Origin: Tubulanus polymorphus
Lineage: Eukaryota > Nemertea > Palaeonemertea > Tubulaniformes > Tubulanidae
Assembly: GCF_964204645.1 (NCBI RefSeq)
Contig: NC_134035.1
Coordinates: 6,696,501 to 6,760,500, forward strand
Length of the DNA stretch: 64,000 nt
Direction of reading: 5' to 3'
Part shown: positions 48,101-53,474 of the stretch, piece by piece
How the letters are laid out: each line of letters starts with the position of its first letter
How positions within the stretch are numbered: the first letter of the stretch is position 1
The notes under the pieces: model-generated
Database searches by the model: none
What the model saw: the letters and a program-made list of their open reading frames with translations, nothing else
Told to the model about the DNA's origin: nothing
Program-made: the position numbers and the translations under genes

Positions 48101-49293
48101 CACTCTGCTCCACGAAGGGGTTTGTAGGTGCGGTTATTTATTCCGCTGCTGGATCACCTGGAGGGTGATATTTCTCGGAACACTGAGGCCCGATGGGTCT
48201 CTTCACTGATCAAGGACATTTTATTGAAGAATCTTTCCTCGGAGGGAGTTGTTTCTCATCAAGTGAGGTCTATGGCTACTTCCTGTGCAGCCTTTTCAGG
48301 TGCTCCGTTGGAAGAAGTCTGTCAGGCCGCCTTTTGGAATTCTCCATCGACATTCATGTCCTTTTATTTACGGGATTTCTCAGGCCAGCTAGGCTCATTA
48401 GCATCGCTCGGTCCTGTTGCTATTGCGTAAGGTGTCCTTTATTTTGGATCGGACTCTTTGGCGTGGAATTTTAATGCTTGCATTATCAGGATCACGGGGG
48501 TGTATCCATGTACATAGTTTGAGCTCATGTTCGCAAGTATTCATTTTGCAAAATTCGGAGGGGGCCCTGAGCTGGACGGACTCACTGTGGCCAACCGGTC
48601 TTCCTTGTGCTACAGTGCTCCATTCCGTGCTTGGGTAAGTGCTCTCTTTTTTCCCTCTTACCTTGCTTTTGAGCCGTTGTTTTTCTATCTACCTTTCCCA
48701 CCATCCTTGTGCTAGGCTAGTCAAGCAAAAACCATTGGAAAGGGTACAGTACTCGACGGAAATGTTACAATTTTTGGAACAAAAATTTGTATTTCCGAGT
48801 AGTACTTGCCCTTTCCTATGATGGTAATCCAGCCCACATGCCCAGCATAGCTGCATTTTTGGGTCTGTTATGGCGCATAAAGATGGGGAATTTTGCCAGT
48901 GGCTAAATGCAATACCGCAGGGACGGTTCGTATAGAATAACCATTGGTGATCAATCCAAATTTAGAAAATATTGGCAAAAGCAATAGGAAAGGGTAAGTA
49001 CTACTCGGAAACACAAATGTTAGTTCCAAAAATTTTAATATTTTAGCACTTCTTATTTTGTAATTCATGATTCTAGATGATAAGTATATTCACAATATTT
49101 CACTCGATATGAATTCATCTTATTACAAACGTCTGGTTTTCTTTCGCAGGTGAAAGTTTTGTTCGGCGAAGAACGTGAATCTACTGGTAATCTGTTGAGC
49201 ATAGATGGAGCTGAGGGTGTCGTGAAAACCGATCAGGGCAATTTGAAATTGCTGAACTTGAAGAATCTTTGCAAAGTGCCGAACGAAAAGTGA
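18150..49293 (+). CDS. SUPT5H: Transcription elongation factor SPT5, 24 exons, complete
   Basis: SPT5 pairs with SPT4 as DSIF, which clamps RNA polymerase II and controls pausing, elongation and RNA processing. Exons: 18150-18215, 22638-22856, 25806-25896, 26425-26563, 26750-26978, 27287-27421, 27500-27712, 28079-28143, 28887-28992, 29065-29140, 29545-29702, 30120-30275, 30361-30458, 30555-30624, 30885-31010, 31147-31272, 32466-32646, 33110-33215, 33461-33694, 33949-34148, 34232-34381, 41704-41816, 42379-42474, 49150-49293. They total 3,297 nt (1,098 residues plus stop), close to the human length of 1,087, with all phases consistent. In order: acidic N-terminus (1-170), NGN (172-293), KOW1 (294-364), further KOW domains (447-787), P-TEFb-target repeats rich in SRTPxYG (787-981), C-terminal KOW domains (982-1098). 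Exon 3 could instead begin 6 nt later in the same frame. Introns 21 and 23 are large because each holds a DIRS element. Confidence 0.95.
18319..18329 (+). promoter_or_regulatory. YY1-like motif just after SPT5 exon 1
   Basis: AAAATGGCGGC, the YY1 consensus, lies 104 bases into intron 1. YY1 sites often sit just downstream of start sites. The surrounding bases also occur inverted at 10428-10451, so it may be part of a repeat. Confidence 0.5.
18357..18406 (+). repeat. Two 24-bp direct repeats in SPT5 intron 1
   Basis: AGAGGGTCCAGAGGGTTAGG is repeated in tandem with a 24-bp period, followed by degenerate TTAGGG-like bases. It looks like a local minisatellite and not telomeric DNA. Confidence 0.6.
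19573..19720 (+). CDS. Possible P2X7-type acidic ORF fragment in Kolobok-like element
   Basis: An open stretch encodes [17 protein letters not shown] and ends near a GT after DLNR. The FEPEAS...SDSD pattern resembles the start of the P2X7 intracellular-type domain found in some transposon-related proteins. No continuation with the expected cysteine motif was found, so this is weak. Confidence 0.3.
19984..22135 (-). pseudogene. THAP-domain transposase-like gene, decayed
   Basis: Likely the Kolobok-type transposase. Exon-like blocks on the minus strand: 22135-21920 ([14 protein letters not shown] at the start, CYKHF near the end), 21720-21445, 21360-21131 (acidic), about 21053-20940, about 20860-20668, 20583-20235 and 20155-19984. 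Later blocks contain [14 protein letters not shown] and [13 protein letters not shown], hallmarks of a widespread THAP-linked family in invertebrates and fish. Damage: a frameshift in a T/A run near 21956 inside the THAP domain, another near 21645, and an in-frame stop near 21570. Most splice sites still look usable. The gene is antisense to, and nested in, SPT5. Block borders are approximate. Confidence 0.75.
23206..23276 (-). repeat. Fragment of the TTAA/CCCATTAG MITE
   Basis: About 70 bases match the right terminal part of the MITE at 28343-28826 in inverted orientation, beginning CCCATTAGCATTCAAGC. A third, truncated copy in this gene. Confidence 0.7.
23900..24330 (+). repeat. Three tandem ~150-bp repeats
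   Basis: Units start near 23900, 24051 and 24203. Each contains GTGGTGAGTTTCAAG and CAGG(G)GGCGTT(G/C)AATA. The copies are diverged. They follow about 600 bp of related low-copy sequence (AAGATGGCC motifs) in SPT5 intron 2. Confidence 0.75.
24390..24810 (-). mobile_element. Truncated TTAA/CCCATTAG MITE, inverted copy
   Basis: It matches 28343-28760 in reverse along most of its length. One terminus (GCTAATGGGT near 24810) is kept. The other end is lost and replaced near 24390. The TTAA next to the kept end has decayed to TGAT. Confidence 0.8.
24835..25462. mobile_element. MITE with 25-bp CCGTATTTTCCGG termini
   Basis: CCGTATTTTCCGGCCAATAA at 24838 is exactly inverted at 25459, and the identity covers at least 25 bp. 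An inner copy of GGCTTATTGGCCGA repeats next to the right end. TTA flanks on both sides may be the target duplication. The 620-bp interior has no ORF. The superfamily is not certain. Confidence 0.82.
26750..27712 (+). CDS. SUPT5H: SPT5 exons 5-7: NGN domain and KOW1
   Basis: Exon 5 carries [20 protein letters not shown] and exon 6 [20 protein letters not shown], the NGN fold that contacts the polymerase clamp and SPT4. Exon 7 carries [20 protein letters not shown], the first KOW domain. Similarity to vertebrate SPT5 is near continuous. Confidence 0.95.
28339..28830 (+). mobile_element. TTAA-flanked MITE (piggyBac-like ends)
   Basis: The element at 28343-28826 begins CCCATTAGCACTCA and ends TGAGTGCTAATGGG, with TTAA on both sides. 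A second inner inverted pair, TTACTCCTCA / TGAGGAGTAA, lies inside. CCC ends and a TTAA target are typical of piggyBac non-autonomous elements. No ORF. Related copies lie at 24390-24810 and 23206-23276. Confidence 0.85.
29141..29544 (+). other. GT-AG U12-type intron 10 of SPT5
   Basis: The intron begins GTATCCTTTC, the U12 donor consensus. TTCCTTAAC at 29519-29527 matches the U12 branch site and lies about 17 bases before the final AG. Using these sites keeps the conserved GIDVE segment and the reading frame. Confidence 0.87.
29545..31272 (+). CDS. SUPT5H: SPT5 exons 11-16: middle KOW domains
   Basis: Six short exons encode consecutive KOW domains: [54 protein letters not shown] and [20 protein letters not shown]. 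They contact RNA polymerase II and exiting RNA. Residues about 447-691. Confidence 0.94.
31330..31903. mobile_element. TTAA-flanked 566-bp MITE in SPT5 intron 16
   Basis: The element at 31334-31899 has ends CATGTTCGCTGCC and GGCAGCGAACGTG, inverted with one mismatch, between two TTAA sites. No ORF. The ends differ from those of the 28343 element, so this is a separate family. Confidence 0.82.
33461..34381 (+). CDS. SUPT5H: SPT5 exons 19-21: C-terminal repeat region
   Basis: Exon 19 repeats [15 protein letters not shown] and GSRTPHYG units, the CTR phosphorylated by P-TEFb in other animals. Exons 20-21 are rich in PSPxxY and TPxTPG (for example [15 protein letters not shown]). These are low-complexity, disordered segments, residues about 787-981. 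Confidence 0.95.
35100..36900 (+). pseudogene. DIRS element 1 gag-like region, broken
   Basis: Several open stretches in different frames (for example 35196-35513, 35351-35743, 36015-36398) are rich in Ser, Arg and Pro and sit where the structural gene of a DIRS element belongs. No domain was recognised. Frame breaks show decay. Confidence 0.5.
37984..38610 (+). pseudogene. DIRS element 1 reverse transcriptase/RNase H remnant
   Basis: [20 protein letters not shown] and [13 protein letters not shown] are reverse-transcriptase motifs of the DIRS/Gypsy group. The catalytic YxDD box is present as YLED (codons at 38306-38317), so an essential aspartate is lost. A frame change precedes it. Much of the following region is deleted and an ADALS box, normally at the end of RNase H, follows near 38600. 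Confidence 0.8.
38650..39168 (+). pseudogene. DIRS element 1 tyrosine recombinase N-terminal fragment
   Basis: Residues such as [20 protein letters not shown] and [15 protein letters not shown] match the N-terminal part of DIRS recombinases. It stops at the MITE inserted at 39169. The catalytic HxxR and tyrosine segments were not found afterwards. Confidence 0.65.
39169..39352. mobile_element. 184-bp foldback MITE inserted in DIRS element 1
   Basis: TTGAATGAGAGAGAAAATCC at the left end is exactly inverted at the right end, and the arms run for about 70 bp with few mismatches, leaving a short loop. It sits inside the recombinase fragment. Confidence 0.85.
39537..39992 (+). repeat. Three diverged tandem repeats of 144-180 bp
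   Basis: Units start at about 39537, 39681 and 39861. Each holds CTACAGTTTTA, CCAAATTT(A/G)GTATGAA and GTTCTAT, and ends TCTATTTCTTCAAAT. They occupy the damaged rear part of DIRS element 1. Confidence 0.75.
40455..40700. repeat. Short tandem repeats ending in a 42-base palindrome
   Basis: Four related units of about 45-57 bp contain CGACAATTGGCAATCAGAAA and GATAGTCGACCATTTCT. At 40644-40685 two 19-base arms starting GTCGACAATCGG are perfectly inverted around GTTT. Confidence 0.8.
41704..42474 (+). CDS. SUPT5H: SPT5 exons 22-23: C-terminal KOW domain
   Basis: Exon 22 encodes [13 protein letters not shown] and QGVIRSVN; exon 23 encodes [15 protein letters not shown] and SEHLEPVRP. They match the KOW domain that follows the CTR in vertebrate SPT5. 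A 562-bp intron separates them. Confidence 0.95.
42577..42710 (+). repeat. Dispersed repeat shared with 50255-50375
   Basis: Both copies contain CATGGAAAGAC, TTTGAACCATCCTTTCAT, TCTAATC(G/A)CCTCA and ACTGAAGATGCCAAGTA in the same order. This may be a SINE body; no tRNA boxes were seen. Confidence 0.6.
43254..44640 (+). pseudogene. DIRS element 2 gag-like ORF with SR-rich segment
   Basis: The longest frame (43254-44225) encodes 323 residues, with a basic Arg/Ser stretch ([18 protein letters not shown]) followed by a short acidic region. Continuation after 44225 is in other frames. It occupies the structural-protein position; no conserved domain was recognised. Confidence 0.55.
45395..45486 (+). 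repeat. 46-bp tandem duplication in reverse transcriptase
   Basis: CAACGGACGGTGATAGATCT occurs at 45401 and again at 45447, with the whole 46-bp unit repeated. 46 is not a multiple of three, so it shifts the frame. Confidence 0.9.
45758..46212. mobile_element. 443-bp CAG...CTG insertion in DIRS element 2
   Basis: The insert at 45764-46206 starts CAGTTGCCACTT and ends AAGTGGCAACTCTG, near-inverted ends typical of hAT-like MITEs. The bases AAGAAT occur on both sides (45758-45763 and 46207-46212). Leaving out the insert and one AAGAAT brings the flanking reverse-transcriptase codons back in register. The interior has inverted TCCGGATTT blocks and no ORF. Confidence 0.85.
47300..48430 (+). pseudogene. 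DIRS element 2 tyrosine recombinase
   Basis: The N-terminal part is split over frames. The C-terminal frame 48128-48430 carries [10 protein letters not shown] (catalytic His and Arg, residues 44 and 47 of that frame), then [17 protein letters not shown] and FYLRD with the nucleophilic tyrosine (residue 80). These are the box II features of DIRS recombinases, which integrate a circular DNA intermediate. Stops and frameshifts upstream make it non-functional. Confidence 0.85.
49150..49293 (+). CDS. SUPT5H: SPT5 final exon
   Basis: It begins after TTCGCAG and encodes [20 protein letters not shown] to the stop TGA at 49291. This is the last KOW domain, ending [10 protein letters not shown] where vertebrate SPT5 ends in a similar LNLRFLGKL segment. 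The 6.7-kb intron before it is almost wholly DIRS element 2. Confidence 0.95.
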   Translation: MKVLFGEERESTGNLLSIDGAEGVVKTDQGNLKLLNLKNLCKVPNEK

Positions 49294-50220
49294 TGGATAC
49301 AAATATGAAAACTTTCCTGCATTGATTGCCATGTCCGCTATTTACAATAGTTGATTTGTAAGTCACGCTTATTGCGGTTTAACTTTGTAAGAATTTTTAA
49401 ACGGCTCATTCACTACATCTGGCTTATTGTACAGTCAAACCCACTCATGTTGTCATACATTGGATATTGAACTAGGAAACCACAAATAGGGACTGAAAAA
49501 TGGTGACAACTTGAATAATGTGACGACTTATGCAATGTCAACTTAACATAGTTTGACTGTATAAAAAACCATTTTCAGAGGTGTCACCTGTTGCCAATTT
49601 CATATGTTTGGTATGAACATGAATGAAAGGTGTTACTAAGCCTAGGGTCATCCATTTGGTGAATGGTAGATGTGAATGAGATGTTACTGCGAAACATTTT
49701 GCCTTGCTACTGATAAAACCTGTGGAAAACAATAGACATCGTTAATGGTTTTGCTCTGCACATGTAGCCTCTAAGGTCCATTAATTGCTCTGTTGGCTCT
49801 GTCATTTTTAACCAAACCATTTTGGCTTCTTTGGCAAGGTATTTTTTGATATTTTGTAAAAATGGTAATATTTGTTTCCGTAATTATTGCATTTGTGTAT
49901 ATGTATAGTAGATAATAGATTATGATAACGAGTCGGTTCCATTTATCTGAGTGAGTTAAAAATTTCAAAAAAGTCATATTTCAACTGAAGAGCTTCAGAA
50001 AATCCGAAAGAATTTCCTCTGCATTATCTCAGTTCTTAGTACATGAGAAAAAGGCTTGTTAGAAATTCTCGAGTTGTCAGATTAAGAATTGGTAGCAATC
50101 GATCTTAAAGTCAGTGTGTATAACAGAACAGTGTCAATCATGTGTATTTGTATAGATAGTGAAGAGAAGCGCTACATCATAAATGATTCAATATTATTAA
50201 TAAAAAAACCTATAAAATAG
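49294..50220 (+). other. Probable SPT5 3' UTR
   Basis: Non-coding AT-rich sequence after the stop. AATAAA at 50199-50204 is a candidate polyadenylation signal, with a T-rich stretch about 30 bases on. It includes a small MITE at 49432-49559. Confidence 0.45.
49430..49561. mobile_element. 128-bp pogo/Tigger-like MITE
   Basis: CAGTCAAAC at 49432 is inverted as GTTTGACTG at 49559, with TA on each side. CAGT ends and a TA target are typical of pogo-group elements. It lies in the likely SPT5 3' UTR. Confidence 0.8.
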
Positions 50221-50254
50221 TAAGTTCACGTTTCTACTGGATTTACCTTTATTT

Positions 50255-50375
50255 CTAAAGCAATGGGATAATGCCCATGGAAAGACCAACCTAAAGTTCA
50301 AGGGGTACAACGTTTGAACCATCCTTTCATTAATGATTCTAATCACCTCATGTACTGAAGATGCCAAGTACAGTC
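50255..50375 (+). repeat. Dispersed repeat, second copy
   Basis: It matches 42577-42710 over most of its length. It is followed at 50371 by CAGTCAACCTCGC after TA, which looks like one end of another pogo-type element whose partner end was not found. Confidence 0.55.
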
Positions 50376-50678
50376 AACCTCGCTTAATTTGTATCTCTTG
50401 GGACCGAAGTCTTTTCAACGAATTAAGACATTATACAGATTATATGTAATACCAAAAATTCATAGTCTTTATGAATTTTTGGTAGTACGTATTTTCTATG
50501 AATTATGTATGATTTGTAGAATTAACGATTTATCTATCAATTCGCATAAACTACGAATAAAAAAACCTGCCAAGAATCGTTTCCCTGACAGAAAAACCTC
50601 GCGTACCACGGCCATTTATTGTTTTAGACTTAACTGGCAGAAAATGTCGTGGCCGCGGCATGCTCGGTGGCATCGAAA

Positions 50679-51022
50679 ATAGGCGTTTTTACGAGCATCC
50701 GATTTTTGCGATCGATTTTGTGAACAATTTGCTCCGATCGTGCGATCGAATCGGTCGTTCGTAAAAATGACGATAGTTTTGGCTTTTCAAATGACATAAA
50801 TCTGGCGACGTTGAGAAAAATTGTGTATCTTTTGAACTACCCGTAGCCGCCATCTTGGAAATCAAATTGCTCGCCGAGCGAGTTGGTCGATCGCAAAAAT
50901 CGATCGGAAATCGTGTTCGTAAAAACGCCGATCGTGAAATCGGTCGCAAAAATCGGTGCTCGTAAATGCGTTTCTCCGATCGATCGCAAAAATCTGATGC
51001 TCGTATCGTAAAAACGCCTATT
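50679..51022. mobile_element. 344-bp MITE rich in GATCG palindromes
   Basis: AATAGGCGTTTTTACGA at 50679 is inverted as TCGTAAAAACGCCTATT ending at 51022. The interior alternates CGATTTTTGCGATCGA-type blocks and their complements, so nested hairpins are possible. No ORF. Confidence 0.82.
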
Positions 51023-52437
51023 GCCGCGCGGTACGAAACCCTGCCACACTAGACCGAGTCCGTTACTACACGCGCAGCTTAGATGATATCATTATCAGTC
51101 AATCAGATATCCCGTTTTATTTTAGCCCGGGTTTTCCCATTTATAGTTCTTCCCTGAAATTCAGATCCGATTCCCTGCCGTGGGAGGATGGCTCGGTGCC
51201 AATGCCTGGCATGTAATTGATAAGCTTGCCAATCACTGCCAGCAGCCTGAAAATGGGATACGAACTACGCGTTGCATTTTCAATTGTTTTTATGAAAAGG
51301 GACCGTGGATACCGCTACGAAATATGAAGTACGAATTATCCGATGGAAATTAAAGGAAATGTTGTGGTACAGAGTTCTTCTAATAGTTGTGTGGCTCCTT
51401 TCACTAAATGATGTTGACCAGCTTGTCTATTTGTCCTCAGCTATCTTTCTTTCTTGAGAGTTGAAACAAGTCTTCTTTACGACCACACTACTTCTTAATT
51501 TTCTCCTTCTTAGTGTTACATTACTTAATCTCTTTATCTCCCCAACTCTCTTAACTTCAAAAACCTTAGACTTATATACTATTTGGTACATTCTTTACAT
51601 TCCTATACCCTTACCTCACCCTCTTCTTTCCTACCCTATTTGGTATTATCAATCCTGGCTACTTCCATTCTACTCCCTCCTGTACTACAGTAACCATCAC
51701 TTAAAAGTCCTTACATATTAAATGTAGTAACTAAATGCTGTTCTTTCCTTTCATCATACTACCTCCTTGTAACCCGAGCCATTTGCCAGTGTGCGCACCA
51801 GCACATCTAGTGTGCGCTATTGTGCTCGCTGCACACACACACTATCTTTTTCCATACACATAAAACCCCAAACTATTGCTTCTACAGTGCACAAATAATA
51901 TTTATTTCTGTGAGAAAAATTTCCAAAAATTCGGCAGAAGAAAAATGTTAGGCCCTATAATAAAATAAGTCGGTTGAAAGAATTTTCTTTTTTTAAAGAT
52001 TTTTTCTTATTTTTTATTATACCCAGGAGATCATGCTTTCCTTACAGAACCAAAGATTCTGTCTAAATTTGTTTTTTTTTTCTGGATATGGCACCGAAAT
52101 AAGCGGCGCACGTGGCTAGCAGTACCAGCTTCCCTTATTTTTTGAGAGGGGGCGGTGACCAATTTCTTAACTGACCGCGATGTTTCCACTTTTCTCTGCG
52201 AGAGTCCGGGTCCGCGCTGCTGCGAGTACGCGCGTATTTCTCCATGAGATTCGAACCGGCGCGCTTGAACCCGATGCCGCGGCGGCGGCGCGTTCGTTTT
52301 CCTAAATTCGATCTCGTTGCTTAGGCGATTTTAAAATCTTCTTCTTCTTCCGATATCTGTCAACATCAACTGGTTGATGAAACACAGTGTATAGGTGTGC
52401 GCAAATAAATATATACAGACATTACTTATAAATTTAG
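51023..52437. other. Intergenic stretch without recognised gene
   Basis: It includes a pyrimidine-rich part (51460-51720) and a short CG-rich part (52190-52310). Neither coding potential nor a defined repeat was recognised. Confidence 0.4.
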
Positions 52438-52640
52438 TATTAATATGATAATAATGATAATAATAATAATAATAACAAGAGTTTTTAAGCTAAGCGGTGT
52501 GGGAGAGAAGAGTCTTAAAGGCTTCGATACTCTCCGCTGACACAGTATCTGCAGGTAGAGCGTTCCAATCATTTGACCAACGCGGTTCATTGTAGAAATA
52601 TTCGACGACTCAATCAAGATAGAATCTAAAATCACCCGCC
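52438..52640 (-). mobile_element. 3' end of a LINE-type retrotransposon, 5'-truncated
   Basis: On the minus strand the residues DWNALPADTVSAESIEAFKT followed by a stop match the end of many CR1/L2/RTE-type ORF2 proteins. An (ATT)n microsatellite tail follows (52438-52480), as in LINEs with short-repeat tails. Confidence 0.75.
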
Positions 52641-53025
52641 CCACACGCGGTAGTCAATTTTACCAAATGCTGTCGTTTTTCCCTTTTAAAAGTGACGTAA
52701 TACTTCTTCCGGAACATCCCCCCCACGAAGTCGCGAATTTATTTTTCACAAGAGACCCGCGCATACGCATTAATGAAACCCGCGGCTATTGGATGATCCC
52801 AATCTTCATCGTCGATAAAAATGGCGGCTTTTTAAATAGTTTTTAATAGAGCCCAGAGCGTAAGGTTATGTTTACAGAATAAAAAGGGTCATAGTTAGGT
52901 TAGGAATGGAGTAGGCTAGGTTTATGGTTAGGCTAGGTTTAAGGGAAAAAACAGTAGGTTGTAAAAATGTAAATAAGTAATTAGAATATGTGGCTTTCAG
53001 GCCAGAGGACGAGAGGACGAGACAC
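52641..53025. other. Flank of the Polinton, boundary not resolved
   Basis: Non-coding. It contains a YY1-like AAAATGGCGGC at 52818 and GTTAGG-rich bases (52880-52945). Base composition changes to very AT-rich from about 53040. Whether the last part is the element's terminal inverted repeat cannot be told without its right end. Confidence 0.35.
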
Positions 53026-53091
53026 CACTCATCACCACAAGTAATTTTTTTCCTAACACTCATCACCACAAGTAATTTTTTTTCCTAATAA
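53026..53091 (+). promoter_or_regulatory. Tandem 31-bp promoter module before the polymerase gene
   Basis: CACTCATCACCACAAGTAAT followed by a T run and CCTAA occurs twice (53026-53056 and 53057-53088). The second copy runs straight into TAATAAATG, the first ATG of the block. An inverted copy precedes the opposing gene at 58376-58410. It may be an upstream control element, or part of a terminal repeat. Confidence 0.65.
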
Positions 53092-53400
53092 ATGGGGGAG
53101 AATGAACACCAACTAGAAAACAATAATGTCAATAAGAATCAATATTATTGTCAATATTGTAAAAAATACATCGATACATCTAATAAAACACGACATGAAA
53201 AAACTGCAAATCATATAAAAAATGTAATAGATTTTGAAACTCCAGAAAATTCCAATGAAAGAAAAGAACGATTAGAAAATATGAATGTGAATGAAATAAA
53301 ATGTGAAGTTTGTAATGAATTTATAGTAAAAAGGAAAAATAATAGACATCTCGAATCACAAAAACATTATAAAAATTTAAATAAAAATGTTTTGGATTAG
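53092..53400 (+). CDS. Two-zinc-finger segment, likely N-terminus of the polymerase gene
   Basis: 102 residues with two C2H2/U1-type fingers: YYCQYCKKYI...H...H and CEVCNEFIVKRKNNRH...H. The fingers resemble those of the opposing gene at 57086-58375. The start carries the block's promoter motif, whereas the polymerase ATG at 53475 does not. The polymerase frame is open back to 53385 and overlaps this ORF, so the two probably form one gene interrupted by a one-base change in the A5/T4-rich stretch 53385-53398. A separate small protein is less likely. Confidence 0.7.
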   Translation: MGENEHQLENNNVNKNQYYCQYCKKYIDTSNKTRHEKTANHIKNVIDFETPENSNERKERLENMNVNEIKCEVCNEFIVKRKNNRHLESQKHYKNLNKNVLD

Positions 53401-53474
53401 AATATTTTGATAATAAACCTCAACAAGTAAAAGAATCAACTTCAAAAACTAAATCCATTTCAAATAAACCTTAC

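Larger units (their letters stand above)
42866..49025 (+). mobile_element. DIRS-type retroelement 2 in SPT5 intron 23
   Basis: The left terminal repeat (from 42866: CCTTCGAGTACTGTACCCTT) is inverted at about 48920-49025. The internal complementary region at 48719-48825 has one half complementary to the left terminus (GTACAGTACTCGA) and one half complementary to the right terminus (CGAGTAGTACTTGCCC). Order: gag-like, reverse transcriptase with YLDD, RNase H, tyrosine recombinase with HxxR and Y. Length 6.2 kb, typical of DIRS. Frameshifts, a 46-bp tandem duplication and a 443-bp insertion make it inactive. It differs in terminal sequence from element 1. Confidence 0.9.

Noticed and set aside
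50371-51350. Complete pogo-type transposon starting at TA-CAGTCAACCTCGC
   Set aside because: No inverted partner end was found downstream; only one terminus can be seen.
52860-52950. Telomeric repeat next to the Polinton
   Set aside because: GTTAGG-like words are degenerate, without a regular 6-base period.
53385-53400. Programmed -1 frameshift into the polymerase
   Set aside because: The shift needed is -1, but no canonical X-XXY-YYZ heptamer was found in the overlap; a simple indel is more economical.
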